Assembly (NCBI GenBank): GCA_963728765.1
Contig: CAVSKX010000004.1
Span: 62,001-126,000 of the forward strand
Reading direction: 5' to 3'
Length of the DNA: 64,000 bases
From: AC-32 sp963728765
GTDB lineage: Bacteria > Actinomycetota > Thermoleophilia > Gaiellales > Gaiellaceae
Shown here: positions 1-9,976 of the stretch, in pieces
Layout of the letters: each line of letters begins with the position of its first letter
Numbering within the stretch: position 1 is the stretch's first letter
The notes under the pieces: model-generated
What the model was told of the DNA's origin: nothing
What the model saw: only the letters and a program-made list of their open reading frames with translations
The model's database searches: none
Made by a program: the position numbers and the translations under genes

Positions 1-269
1 CGCCCGCCGGAGCCAGACTCCTCGCCCCGAGCACGGTCGAGCTCGCCCTCCACGAGGGCCGCAAGCATCAGGTGAAGCGGATGCTGGCCGCGGTCGGCCA
101 CCCGGTGCTCGAGCTTCACCGCAGCCGCTACGCGGGCCTGACGCTCGAAGGGCTCGAGCCCGGCGCATGGCGCGAGCTCGAGCCCTCCGAGGTGGAACGG
201 CTCAGGACGAGGCAGCCAGAGCCTGCGCCTGCGAAAGCAGGTCGTCGGCCGCCTGAGTCCAGTCCTTGA
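1..269 (+). CDS. rRNA pseudouridine synthase, C-terminal end (partial)
   Basis: The window opens inside this gene; only the last 88 codons are visible, ending at the TGA at 267-269. The stretch HEGRKHQVKRML followed by GHPVLELHR and RYAGLTLEGLEPGAWRELE is the C-terminal signature of the RluB/RsuA/RluE family, which isomerises a uridine in ribosomal RNA. The catalytic Asp lies upstream of the window, so the exact member (RluB is usual in actinobacteria) cannot be decided. The last ~20 residues are Ala/Pro/Arg-rich, and the end overlaps the convergent phosphatase gene by 68 bases. Confidence 0.8.
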   Translation, partial: PAGARLLAPSTVELALHEGRKHQVKRMLAAVGHPVLELHRSRYAGLTLEGLEPGAWRELEPSEVERLRTRQPEPAPAKAGRRPPESSP

Positions 270-2409
270 TCTGGTTCTCGCTCAGCATGACGCCGTCGAA
301 CTCGGCCGAGTTGATGCCGGCCCTGATCTCCGACGCCAGCGCGTTGCGCTGGTCGGTCAGCGAGGCGATCGCGTTCTCGATGTCGGTGTAGGTCTGATCG
401 CCTGGCGAGTTGCTCGCCAGAGCACGTGTTGACGCCATCAGCGTGTCGATCGAGAACGAGCCGAACGACGCCATCAGCTGCTTGTACGTGTCGCCGAGCC
501 GCTCGAGGCTCGGGTGGTGTACGCGCAGGCTGACGGGCAACGCGTTCTCGTTCGCGATCTCGGTGACCGTGCGTCCGTCGGTCTGGTAGTCGTCCTTCAG
601 ACCAAGCAGTGTCAGGACGGTCGGGCGGTGGTCGGTGTGATCCGTCCACACGCTCCCGGTGTCGCCCAGCCTCTTGATCCCGGGGCCGACGTACCCGGCC
701 CACGTGGATGCGATCTGGTCCTGGATCGAGCCGTGATTCCATGCGAAGCTCTGGCTCGACCGCGGCGGGACGGAGGCACAGGCCGCGTCCGTCGCGCAGG
801 TCGCCGGTGAGCCCGAGGCGAAGAAGAACCAGTCGGGATCGGCGAACGGCGTGAACGTCGGTGTCCTGAACGGGTCGGCCGTGATCATGTGCAGCGTCTT
901 CATCTCGGTCTTGTCCGCGAGTGCGACCATGATGTTGTGCTGGTCGACGCCCGTGTACGGGTTCGTCCAGTGCAGCTGCGCCATCTCCCGCTCGAGTTGG
1001 CGCGTCGCCGGATCCGTCTGCGACGGGTTGCCGGTGATGTAGACGTTCGGCGCGACGTCCGAGTGAACGGTGAACGGCGTCGTGTCGTTGAACTGCGTCC
1101 TGATCATTGCGCTCAGGTTGCCGTTGACCTCGCCGACCGGAAGGCCGGTGTAGTCACAGGCGACAGTCACGCCGTCACAGCTCGGGTTGTTGGGCTGCGA
1201 GCCGGCGAAGTGGTCGCCCTCGTCGACGGTGAACAGGAACAGCGTGTTCGACTTGTTGATCCCGTCCGCGGCCAGGCGGTCGAAGAACTGCTGGAACGCC
1301 ACGTCGTAGTCGTGCAGCTGCTGGACGTAGCCGGCCTCTCCGGGTGCGTAGGCGAAGTGGATGTTCCCGGAGTTCCCGTGCGCGTCGTGGGCATCGGAGA
1401 TGTACCCGTAGGTGACCGGGATCCCCGCCTCCTGCATCTGCGCGATCCAGGAGAGCGAGACCGTGGCCTCCACCCCGTCGAAGCCGGGGAAGCCGATGTG
1501 GCCGTTCTGGTCCTGGATCACGTTGCCGCTCAGGTCCGTCATCGGCCCACTCGGCTTGATCACCGGATCGACGTACTTCGCGCCCATGAGCGCGTCGAAG
1601 CCGTTGTAGCCGCCCGGCTCGTCCGGGAGGGCGTCCGCGTGGGCGTTCGGCGAGGCGCTGCAGATCGCCGAGCCCTTGGCGCAATGGACGCCGATGCCGA
1701 CGTAGTCGGCGAAGGTCTGCGTCGCCGATGCGCCCGGGCTATCGCTCGCGGCCTGCATCGCCTCCGGCGAGTTCGGGCCGAAGAACGTCGGGACGTCGAT
1801 GCCGGTGTTCTCGAGGATCGTGTTCGCGGTCGAGACCGAGCCGAAGTCACAGCCCGCGCGGGTGAACGGAACCCACGGCGCCGGGGCGATCTTCCCGTTC
1901 TCGTTGATCATCTCGGGCGAGAGGTCGGTCTGCCCGGGCGGCGGGAACGGCGGCCCGGCGGGGTCGTAGAGCGGCGCCGTCCAGTACGCGAACGAGACGC
2001 CGGTTCGGCTCTGGCCGCTTGTCGTGAAGTACCGGAAGCTGTTGGCGATCGGGATGCCCATCCGGTCCGGGTAGACGCCTGTCAGCGTCGAGAGGATCCC
2101 GGTCGCCGTGTGCGAGATAAGGACCGTGTGGTCGTCGGTGAGCAGCGTGCCGTTGCCGCGGATGAAGTTCAGCAGGTGCGGCATCTGCTCGAGGTCCGAC
2201 GGGACGTTGCCGTGGTCCCGCAGGAAGTGCGTGTTGTCGAACTGGATCTGGATCACGTGCTTGATGCCGTTGGCGAACGTGCAGCTGCCCGCCGCCGCCG
2301 GCGCGGTCGGCTTCGCGCCGGCCGTCTGCGACGACACGCCGAGCACGACGGCCGCCGCGAGCGCAACGACCGCAAGTGCGGCGAGGACGCTCCTCCGTCT
2401 CCCCTTCAT
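202..2409 (-). CDS. Secreted alkaline-phosphatase-superfamily phosphoesterase (735 aa)
   Basis: A 735-residue secreted hydrolase. The ATG at 2409 follows a GAGGAGGG ribosome site and starts an Arg-rich, strongly hydrophobic signal peptide (MKGRRRSVLAALAVVALAAA). The mature part begins with a metal-ligand Asp (IQFDNTHF), then the likely Thr nucleophile block SHTATGILSTLTG at about residue 100, and later the DEGDHF, NHGSIQD and DHTDHRPT segments expected for the metal site of the alkaline phosphatase superfamily. The C-terminal ~110 residues look helical. Substrate is unknown; phosphate monoesters, diesters or nucleotides are possible. The open frame runs further upstream, but only this ATG gives both a Shine-Dalgarno and a signal peptide. 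It starts a group of secreted phosphatases reaching 8.86 kb. Confidence 0.8.
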   Translation of the reverse strand: MKGRRRSVLAALAVVALAAAVVLGVSSQTAGAKPTAPAAAGSCTFANGIKHVIQIQFDNTHFLRDHGNVPSDLEQMPHLLNFIRGNGTLLTDDHTVLISHTATGILSTLTGVYPDRMGIPIANSFRYFTTSGQSRTGVSFAYWTAPLYDPAGPPFPPPGQTDLSPEMINENGKIAPAPWVPFTRAGCDFGSVSTANTILENTGIDVPTFFGPNSPEAMQAASDSPGASATQTFADYVGIGVHCAKGSAICSASPNAHADALPDEPGGYNGFDALMGAKYVDPVIKPSGPMTDLSGNVIQDQNGHIGFPGFDGVEATVSLSWIAQMQEAGIPVTYGYISDAHDAHGNSGNIHFAYAPGEAGYVQQLHDYDVAFQQFFDRLAADGINKSNTLFLFTVDEGDHFAGSQPNNPSCDGVTVACDYTGLPVGEVNGNLSAMIRTQFNDTTPFTVHSDVAPNVYITGNPSQTDPATRQLEREMAQLHWTNPYTGVDQHNIMVALADKTEMKTLHMITADPFRTPTFTPFADPDWFFFASGSPATCATDAACASVPPRSSQSFAWNHGSIQDQIASTWAGYVGPGIKRLGDTGSVWTDHTDHRPTVLTLLGLKDDYQTDGRTVTEIANENALPVSLRVHHPSLERLGDTYKQLMASFGSFSIDTLMASTRALASNSPGDQTYTDIENAIASLTDQRNALASEIRAGINSAEFDGVMLSENQIKDWTQAADDLLSQAQALAASS

Positions 2410-2502
2410 GAGCCCTCCTCGGTGGTTGGCGAGGCTTCCGCGCGAATCTAGAGCCCGATATGGGGTAGTCCAAGCGGCACCCGTCCGGCAGACTGCAGCG
2501 CG

Positions 2503-3096
2503 ATGAAAAGGGCTGCGATCCTGCTTTTCCTCACCGCCTTGGTGCTTTCGGGCGACGCACGGGCGCACGGGCGAACGGGCCAGAGCGGCTACGTCTCCAC
2601 CGTCTCCGCGCTCGACCCGCCGGTGCTCGGCGTGAGCGTGAACGTGCTCGGCGGCGACAAGCGGCTGCGGCTGAGCAACTACAGCGGGAAGACCGTCGTC
2701 GTGCTCGGCTACGCCGGCGAGCCGTTCCTCCGCTTCGGCAAGGACGGCGTCTTCCGCAACGTTCGTTCGCCCTCGACGGCCGCGCCGCTCTGGCGGAAGG
2801 TGGCGACCGGCGTCAGCTTCGACTGGCACGACCGGCGCATCCACTGGCCGGCTTCCGAGCCGCCGGAGGGGGTGCGCGAGGAGCCGGACAAGGCGCACCT
2901 GGTCTTCAACTGGCGTGTGCCCGCGCGGGCCGACGGCAAGGCGTTCGCGATCGAGGGCTTCCTGGGCTACGTCCCGGGTAGCAACGTCGACGCGGGCCGA
3001 GACTGGTTGCTGGCGCTGCTCGGGGGAGGGGGGATCGCGCTCGCGGCGGTGGTGGTGGGAGCCGGGGCCCGCCGCCGCGCGCGGCGGGCCCCATAG
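2503..3096 (+). CDS. Secreted, C-terminally membrane-anchored protein of unknown function
   Basis: 197 residues with an N-terminal signal peptide (MKRAAILLFLTALVLSG, then ARAHG), a central beta-rich region of about 140 residues with several Trp and Tyr, and one C-terminal transmembrane segment (WLLALLGGGGIALAAVVVG) followed by an Arg-rich cytoplasmic end. This is the layout of an exported protein anchored by its C-terminus. I do not recognise the family. It is divergent from the phosphatase at 202-2409 (93 bases between starts) and convergent with the broken nucleotidase gene (7 bases between stops). Confidence 0.65.
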   Translation: MKRAAILLFLTALVLSGDARAHGRTGQSGYVSTVSALDPPVLGVSVNVLGGDKRLRLSNYSGKTVVVLGYAGEPFLRFGKDGVFRNVRSPSTAAPLWRKVATGVSFDWHDRRIHWPASEPPEGVREEPDKAHLVFNWRVPARADGKAFAIEGFLGYVPGSNVDAGRDWLLALLGGGGIALAAVVVGAGARRRARRAP

Positions 3097-3102
3097 CTCC
3101 GC

Positions 3103-6100
3103 TTACGGGGAGGGGGTCAGCGTCGGGCAGTCTGGCGCCGTCGCGCCGTTGCTGTCCGCGCAGTTGATCCGGCCGTCCGGTGCCGCCTTGACGACCGGGG
3201 TCAGGGGCGAGTGCGCGGTCACGTAGTCCGCCGCCACCTGATCCATGATGTCCTGCGTCGTCATGCGCGGCGTGAAGACCGGATACCCGTCGCCGCCGTT
3301 CGCCATGAAGTCGTTCTCGGCGATCTTGTAGGTCGCCCCGGCGGTCAGGTCTACAGGGGTCGCGGTGCAGTTGCCGGAGGCGTCCGCGAGCACCGCTCCG
3401 GTGACGCGGCTGCCCGCCGGGGCTGCGATGTCGTAGGTGAAGCAGAGCCCGGACACCTGCGGGAAGCGGCCGTCCACGGCCGGCATCGCGCGAGACGCCG
3501 TTCTCGAGCATCGTCTTCAGCTCGGCGCCGTTGACGTCGAGCGTCGCGACGATGTTCCCGAACGGCAGCACGCCGAGCACCTGTCCGCGGGTGATCGGGA
3601 ACGGCGGCGGGCGTGTACGGGCCGGGCAGAAGTCGCCCGAGACGTCGGTCGTCGGGCAGGTCAGGTCGGCCCGCAGGCCGCCCGAGTTCGTGATCGCGAA
3701 CTGGACGCCGGTGGGCGCGTACTCGTCCGCATCGCGTCCGTCACGACGTTGCCGACGAGCGACTCGCAGGTCCGGCCGACGCTGTTGCCGCACTGGTCGG
3801 CACGCGGGATGAACTTCGTCGACGCTCCCGATCTGCGTGCCGAGGATCGGCGTGCAGCTGCGCCGTCAGCTCGTCGAGATTGGCCTGGATCGCGGCGTCG
3901 GGCGTGACGCCGATGTTCCACGGCTTGTGGAAGTCGGCCGTCTTGTAGACGACGCCGTGCTTGCCCGGGCCCGATCACGAGCCGCACGCGGGTGAAGCGG
4001 ATGCCCTTGCTGCGGTTCTCGGTCACGAGCACGCCGTTCGGGCGCGTCGTCAGGACCTGGAAGTCGGTGTGGTCGCCGATCACCGCGTCGACGTTGCTGA
4101 CGCCGTCGGCGAGGTCGACGAGCGGCCCCGTCGGAGCCGTCAGCGTCCCCGCCGTCGCGCCGAGATGGCCGATCGCCACGACAGCGTCGGTCTGCGCGGC
4201 GAGTGCTCGCCGCCTCCGCGTTGACGTGGTCGGTCGAGTTCGCGACGTGGAACGGCACCAGCGCCGCCGGGTTGATCAGCGTCGGCGGGTCATCGTTCGA
4301 GAAGCCGACGATGCCGAGCTTCACGCCGTGCGCGAACGTGAAGAGGTGCGACGGGGACCACTCCGGCGGCGTGTTCCCGTTGGCGTCGACGATGTTCGAG
4401 GAGACGAACGGGTAGTCGCGCGAGCGGGATCAGCGTGTGCCGGAGGTAGTCCTGGCCGCGGTCGAAGTTGTGGTTGCCGAGGCCGTCGATGTCGATCCCC
4501 ATCATGTTCATGATCTCGATCGTCGGCGTGTCGCCGAAGAAGGCCGAGATCGGCGGCGTCGCGCCGACCGAGTCGCCGGCGGCCATCTCGATCACGCTCG
4601 AACTGCCGTCCTTGCTGGAGAGCGCCGCCTCGACCTCGTAGTCGTCGAACCACTCCTTCAGGAAGGCCGAGCCGCCGATCGCGAAGGCCGGGCCGACGGT
4701 GTCGGCGGTCTCCGTGAGCGGCGTCAGCTGGCCGTGGTAGTCGCTGATGTCGAGGATCGTGACCTCGGTCAGGTCGTGCGCGTCGCTTGACGACGTCGTA
4801 GAGGATCCGGCCACGCGCGTTCTGCGGGCCGGGGATGTCCATCAGGAACGCGAGCGTCGGGGCGACGTCGATCGCGCGCAGGCCCTGGACGTTGTCCTTG
4901 TTGTTGATGCCCGGGCCGCCCAGCGACGAACGTCGCGTGCATGTTGACGTTGTTCGCGAGGTCGACGAGGTCGGGCAGGTAGCCGTGCTGCCCGAAGAAG
5001 TGCGACAGGGCGATCGCCACATCGTTCGTCCCTGCGTCCGACTGGTACGGCGGCCGCAGGATCACGGCGAGGTCGCCGCTGCGGTTCGGGTGCAGCGAGT
5101 CCGAGCCGTCGACGTTGCGCAGCTCTCCTTGTCGAGCACCTGCGAGACGACGTGCTCTGCGACGGTGTCGTTCAGCGCGAGGAACGCGTCGCGCGCGGCC
5201 GTCCTGACCGCGGCGTTCGTCACGCCCGCCGGGAGCGTCGGGTTGACGTAGATCTGGATCGTCCCGCCGGCCCAGCACGCCTTGGCGAGGTCGGTCGTCG
5301 CCGCGCCGCAGTTGCTCGCGTTCGCGTTGCTCGCGTGCAGCGAGACGCCGTTCACGGTCGCGGCGTTCAGCACTTTGTTCGCATTGACCGCGTACCACTG
5401 AGGCGCGAAGCCGTGGTCGGAGCCGGCGAACGTCGTCGGGTTCCCGCCCATCAGATCGCGGGTGATGCCGAGCTTCTCGTCGGCATCCTGGTAGCCGCTG
5501 CGGATGTACTCCTCGCGGATCGCGACGCGGTGCGCCGTGCCGCGGCCCGTGCAGGTGACGTCGTCGAACTTCGGCGTCACGTCGTAGCACGGGTTCGGGT
5601 TCCCGTCGATGTCCGTCTTCGTGACGAGGGCCATGAACTGGTGCGAGACCTCGTCGGTGAACGGGTAGCCGACCATCGCCAGGTCGGTGTCGGGCTGCAG
5701 CGTCCCGAGGATGTAGTTGATGACCTGCAGGCTGTAGGCCCGCTCGAGGTCGCGTCCCTGCTCGACGTAGGTGTCCTCGTCGACCACGCCGCCCTCGAGC
5801 GGCGCGAAGTCGGCCGCCGCCCACGGCAGCAGGTTGTCGGCGATGTACTTCTCGAGCCGGTCCTCGCCCGGGCCGCCCACCGGCAGGCCGTCGCACGGCG
5901 TGCCGCACTTGGCGATCGCGCGGGCAAGCGAGGTGTCGTAGAGCTTGAAGTTGCCCAGGTCGGGCGCGAGCGAGATCAGCTTCACGTAGTGGCCGACGCT
6001 CTGGCCGGCGCGCGCGCCGATCAGGCCGTTGGCGCCCATCAGCTTGACCGGCAGGAAGTCGCCGACCTTCAGGTCGACGGACGGCGAGGATCCGGTCTTG

Positions 6101-6882
6101 CCGACCGGGCTCACGATCGCGTGGTCGTACCGTGCGCCGCCGCCGGTGACGCTGTCGTAGAAGTAGACGTTGTAGGTCCGCGCCGGGTTCTGCGCGGCGA
6201 ACGTGGTCGGGATCGTCCAGGTCGTCTCCTTGGGCGTCGCGGCCGGATCGCCGGAGGGGACGTTGCTCCAGCCGACCGCGTTCACGGGCGCAGCGGAGAC
6301 CTGGTACGTGACGCCGAAGAACGCGGCGCCGGCCTGCTCGGTCGCGTCGGCCTGGCCGACGAGGACGCCGCGGTTCGAGAAGAAGTTGGTGAAGTCGACG
6401 GTCGGCCCCTGGATGTTGGCCGCCGCGCCGCCGACCCAGTCGATCTGCGCGACCTTCTTGCCCTCGCGCTCGGCCGCGTTGGCGATCGTGTCCGCCTGGA
6501 GCACGCCCGCCCCTGAGAACGACGTGCGATTGCTGAAGGTGTCGCCGCTGCGGAAGAAGGTGTTGTTCGTCGAGCCGTGCTCGGACGGGTACGTGCCGGT
6601 CGCCATCGTGTACCAGCCCACGCCGGTGTTCGGCGGGAAGGCCTGAACCATGCCGTTGGCGCCGGTGACGCCATCCTTCATCAGCGTCTTGTACGTGGGC
6701 ATGAAGCCCTGCTTCGCATAGCGCTCCATCAGGTCGGGGCGCATGCCGTCGGAGGCGAACATGACGACCTTCTCAACCGGCCGCCCGTCGCCTCGAGCCG
6801 TCGCCGTGCCCGCGGCGACGGTGAGGATGATCGCTGCCGCGCCGACCAATGCGGGCGCGAGCCAGCGTGCCCAACGTCTCAT
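3103..6882 (-). pseudogene. Nucleotide pyrophosphatase/phosphodiesterase fused to 5'-nucleotidase, broken by about nine frameshifts
   Basis: Transcribed right to left from the ATG at 6882, with a signal peptide (ARWLAPALVGAAAIILTVAAG). The first intact frame (6882 to about 5130, ~585 residues) is an alkaline-phosphatase-superfamily nucleotide pyrophosphatase: KVVMFASDGMRPDL, then the nucleophile block PPNTGVGWYTMATGTYPSEHG, then AGSDHGFAPQWY. Reading on across frame changes near 5128, 4925 and 4795 gives NNKDNVQGLRAIDVAPTLAF, then directly VTILDISDYHGQL, the start of a calcineurin-type 5'-nucleotidase with GLGNHNFDRG and VAIGHLGATAG. More shifts fall near 4420, 4203, 3965, 3840, 3740 and 3487; the C-terminal nucleotidase domain ends at the stop at 3103. 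No second signal peptide or start is seen at the junction, so the two enzymes look like one ~1,250-residue secreted protein that would cleave nucleotides to NMP and then to nucleoside plus phosphate. Probable cause of the breaks is sequence error rather than decay. Confidence 0.7.
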
Positions 6883-7047
6883 GTAGATGCTCCTCTCCCC
6901 GTAGTCTCGAAAGCCGCCGAGGAACCTATACCTAAGTGCCTATGAAGGCAACCGAGGCGCAGATCGGGCGCGGCTTTGACGTGGACGAACGTGGTGCGAA
7001 GGTCGGGCCGCAGCACCAGGGGAGACACCAACCGAGGAGGTCTTTGC
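6883..7047. promoter_or_regulatory. Divergent promoter region between two secreted phosphatase genes
   Basis: 165 bases separate the starts of the nucleotidase fusion (leftward) and the phosphoesterase (rightward). A less GC-rich patch at about 6922-6953 (CCTATACCTAAGTGCCTATG) is the most promoter-like part and could serve both genes. I see no pho-box repeat that I can defend. Confidence 0.3.
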
Positions 7048-8862
7048 ATGTTTCGGCGCCTTGCGGCGCTCGTCGTAGTGTCTGCAGCCGCGCTCGCGGC
7101 GCTCGTGCTCTCGGGCGGCGCCGCCGCCAAGGGGAACGGCGACGCGAACAAGCTGCGGACGGTCGACCACATCGTGGTCATCTACGAGGAGAACCACAGC
7201 TTCGACAATCTCTACGGCGGCTGGGAGCGCGTTCGCGGGCTCTCCGACGCCGACGCGGCGCACACCACGCAGCTCGGCCAGACGGGGCCAAGCTCGTTCG
7301 CGCCGTACGAATGCCTCTACCAGGACGACGCGAACCTGCAGGCGCAGTCGGCGGCGAACCCATCAGGGCCGCTGAGCACGACCTGCAACAACACGACGGG
7401 CGGCACGTTCCCGAGCCACTTCGCGAATGCGCCGTTCTCGATCGACGACTACCTGTCGCCGACGGACGTCACCTGTCCGCCGGTGTTGCAGGCGTTCAGC
7501 TTCCCGAACGGGCTGCGCAAGCAGGGCATCAACCCGGCGAACGGCCAGCCCGTTCCGGGTGCGCGCTCGGGCGGCTGCACCCGCGATATTGTCCACCGCT
7601 TCTACGAGGAGCAGTTCCAGCTCAACGGCGGCCAGCAGAACCGGTACGTCGTGCAGAGCGACGCAGGTGGTCTCGTGATGGGCACCTACGACACGACGAA
7701 GCTGCCGGTGTACCGGTACCTGCACCAGCCGGGCCATCCGAAGTACGCGATCCTGGACAACTTCTTCCAGGCCGCGTTCGGCGGCTCGTACCTGAACCAC
7801 CAGTGGCTGATCGCGGCCGCCTCGCCGGTCTGCAACGCGGCGAACAGCTGCCCGGCGAACGCGACGCACTCCGTGCTCGACCGCAACGGCAGCCCGACGT
7901 CGGTCTCGCCTCCCGCGAGCAACCAGCCGCCGGGGATGGGCGCGCTCTACACCTCGCCGGACAGCGGACTCGTGAACGGGCCGCTGACCCAGGCGTGCGG
8001 CCTGCCGACGACGCGGACGTGGCTCGCCTGCGGCGACTTCAGCGTCAACACGCAGCAGCCGGCGTTCCAGCCGTCGGGCCTCTTCGGGGCGAAGCTCCCC
8101 GCGCAGACGAACCCGACGATCGGCGACCGCCTGAACGCGGCCGGTGTCAACTGGGCCTGGTACTCGGGCGGCTGGGCGAATGCCAACGGCGAGTACCGCT
8201 CGCCCTACTACACGAACGGCTCCGCGCCGTCCGACACCCCGACCGGCTGCTCCGACCCGAACGTCGACCCCGGCGTATCGCATTGGCCGGAGTGCCCGGA
8301 CAACCTGTTCCAGTACCACCACCAGCCGTTCAACTACTACGCCGCCTTCTCCACCCAGACGGCCGCGGGGCTCGCTAACCGGGCCGCGCACCTAAGGGAC
8401 GAAGGGGAGTTCATCGACCTCGCCGACGGTTCGTCGAGCCACTGCAACCTGAAGCCGGTCAGCTTCATCAAGCCGATCGGCGAGGAGAACGAGCATCCCG
8501 GCTACGCGAGCGAGCCGGACGGCAGCGACCACCTCGTCGACCTGCTGCAGTCGATCGAGAACAGCAAGTGCAAGGAGAACACGCTCGTGCTCGTCACCTA
8601 CGACGAGTTCGGCGGCGAGTGGGATCACGTGTCGCCTCCGGGCCAGGGCAACGACAACGGCCCGCACGACCAGTGGGGCCCTGGGACGCGCGTCCCGGCG
8701 CTCGTGCTCGGCCCGCACCTGAAGGGGCCGTTCGTCGTCGACGACACCGAGTACGACACGACCACGGTGCTCTCGACCATCGAGCAGCGCTACGGGCTGG
8801 CGCCGCTCAGCTCGCGCGACGCTGCGATGAACAGCCTCGCGAACGTCTTCGACGCCCACTAG
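7048..8862 (+). CDS. Secreted phosphoesterase, phospholipase C/acid phosphatase family
   Basis: 604 residues from the ATG at 7048, preceded by GAGGAGG at 7034-7040; the frame is open further upstream but without a signal peptide. The N-terminus (MFRRLAALVVVSAAALAALVL) is a signal peptide. The mature protein starts with TVDHIVVIYEENHSFDNLYG, the metal-binding N-terminal motif of the bacterial phospholipase C/acid phosphatase phosphoesterase family, and ends with VTYDEFGGEWDHVSPPG and the PALVLGPHLKG-like segment of the same family. Expected role: hydrolysis of phospholipids or phosphate monoesters outside the membrane for phosphorus supply. Substrate is not decidable from sequence. Confidence 0.85.
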   Translation: MFRRLAALVVVSAAALAALVLSGGAAAKGNGDANKLRTVDHIVVIYEENHSFDNLYGGWERVRGLSDADAAHTTQLGQTGPSSFAPYECLYQDDANLQAQSAANPSGPLSTTCNNTTGGTFPSHFANAPFSIDDYLSPTDVTCPPVLQAFSFPNGLRKQGINPANGQPVPGARSGGCTRDIVHRFYEEQFQLNGGQQNRYVVQSDAGGLVMGTYDTTKLPVYRYLHQPGHPKYAILDNFFQAAFGGSYLNHQWLIAAASPVCNAANSCPANATHSVLDRNGSPTSVSPPASNQPPGMGALYTSPDSGLVNGPLTQACGLPTTRTWLACGDFSVNTQQPAFQPSGLFGAKLPAQTNPTIGDRLNAAGVNWAWYSGGWANANGEYRSPYYTNGSAPSDTPTGCSDPNVDPGVSHWPECPDNLFQYHHQPFNYYAAFSTQTAAGLANRAAHLRDEGEFIDLADGSSSHCNLKPVSFIKPIGEENEHPGYASEPDGSDHLVDLLQSIENSKCKENTLVLVTYDEFGGEWDHVSPPGQGNDNGPHDQWGPGTRVPALVLGPHLKGPFVVDDTEYDTTTVLSTIEQRYGLAPLSSRDAAMNSLANVFDAH

Positions 8863-8885
8863 GCGCCGGAGGGCTGGACTGCGAC

Positions 8886-8909
8886 GCGGCCCCTCCTCGG
8901 AGGGGCCGC
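8886..8909. terminator. Bidirectional hairpin between convergent genes
   Basis: An 11-bp perfect stem (GCGGCCCCTCC with GGAGGGGCCGC) and a 2-base loop lies 23 bases after the phosphoesterase stop and 8 bases from the trpS stop. A short T-containing run follows on the + strand. Its position between two convergent stops suits a shared terminator. Confidence 0.7.
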
Positions 8910-8916
8910 CGTCGTT

Positions 8917-9899
8917 CTAGCGCGGCACGAAGCCCATGCGCTCGTACATGCGCTCGAGCGTGGGCGTCGAGGCCTCGCGCGCCTTCTCCGCGCCGCGGGC
9001 GAGCAGCGCTTCGAGCTCCGCCGGATCGGCGCGCAGCTCCTCGTACCGCGTCGCGATCGGGTGCAGGAGCGCGACGACGGCCTCGCCCACGTCCTCCTTG
9101 AAGCTCCCGTACCCGGCGCCGTCGTAGCGCGCCTCCACGGCCTCGATCGGGTCGCCGGTGGCCACCGACATGATCTCGAGCAGGTTCGAGACCCCGGCTT
9201 GTCGGCCGGCGCGTAGCCGCACATCGGTTCCCGAGTCGGTGACGGCGGTCTTGAACTTCTTCCGGACGCCTCCGGCGGGTCGAGCATCCCGGACGGTGCC
9301 CTGCGGCGGCCCCGCCGGTCGTCGACATCTGCTTCTCGGGATCCTGCAGGTTCTTGATCCGCGCGCCCTGCCGGGGATAGACCCTCCGGGACGACGAAGG
9401 TCTCGCCGAAGCGCTGTTGAAGCGCTCGGCGATGTCGCGCGCGAGCTCGACGTGCTGGCGCTGGTCGTCGCCGACGGGAACGGAGTCGGCCTGGTAGAGC
9501 AGGATGTCGCCGGCCATCAGGACCGGGTAGTTGAAGAGGCCGGCCGAGACCGAAATCCTGTTCGCTCGCTCTTCTCCTTGAACTGCGTCATCCGCCGCAG
9601 CTCGCCGAAGCTCGCGACCGCGCCAGCAGCCACGCGGCTTCGGCGTGGGCCGTGACGTGGCTCTGGGCGAAGATGGTCGACCGCTCGGGTCGAGCCCGGA
9701 CGGCGAAAGCATCGCGCGCCAGATCGAGCGTCGCCTCGCGCAGCGCCTCGGGCTCGAAGGCGACCGTGATCGAGTGCAGGTCGACGATGCAGAAGAACGC
9801 CTCGCCCTGCTCCTGCGTGGCGACGAACTGGCGGAATCCGCCGCTGTAGTTGCCGAAGTGTCTTCGCGCCGGGGGCCGGATGCCGGAGAAGATGCGCAT
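8917..9899 (-). pseudogene. trpS: Tryptophanyl-tRNA synthetase, frameshifted (probably sequence error)
   Basis: Starts at the ATG at 9899 with MRIFSGIRPPAR and HFGNYSGGFRQFV, the class I nucleotide-binding N-terminus of TrpS, then CIVDLHSITVAFEP. After a frame change near 9610 come MTQFKEKSER, then AGLFNYPVLMAGDILLYQ and VPVGDDQRQHVELARDIAERFN, all TrpS hallmarks, each in a different frame; the end (8917-9222) reads NLLEIMSVATGD and FKEDVGEAVVALLHPI to the TAG at 8917. At least five single-base shifts break the gene, including the region of the KMSKS loop. TrpS charges tRNA-Trp and is normally single copy and essential, so a real pseudogene is unlikely unless a second copy exists elsewhere. 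Confidence 0.85.
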
Positions 9900-9919
9900 C
9901 GGCGATCAGTATGGCAACT

Positions 9920-9954
9920 ACCCGCGCGCCGCCCATTTCGGCCGCGCGGCGGGT
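9920..9954. repeat. Inverted repeat in the trpS/aroF divergent gap
   Basis: ACCCGC at 9920-9925 pairs with GCGGGT at 9949-9954, and the GC-rich inner part can partly pair as well. It lies in the 77-base gap between the divergent starts of trpS and aroF, which must also hold both promoters. Function is unknown. Confidence 0.35.
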
Positions 9955-9976
9955 ACTTACACGGCGGTAGCCTGAG

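Noticed and set aside
889..2451. A 520-codon open frame on the + strand opposite the secreted phosphatase
   Set aside because: Arg/Val-rich antisense frame typical of high-GC DNA; no family motifs, and the minus-strand gene has a signal peptide, ribosome site and catalytic motifs.
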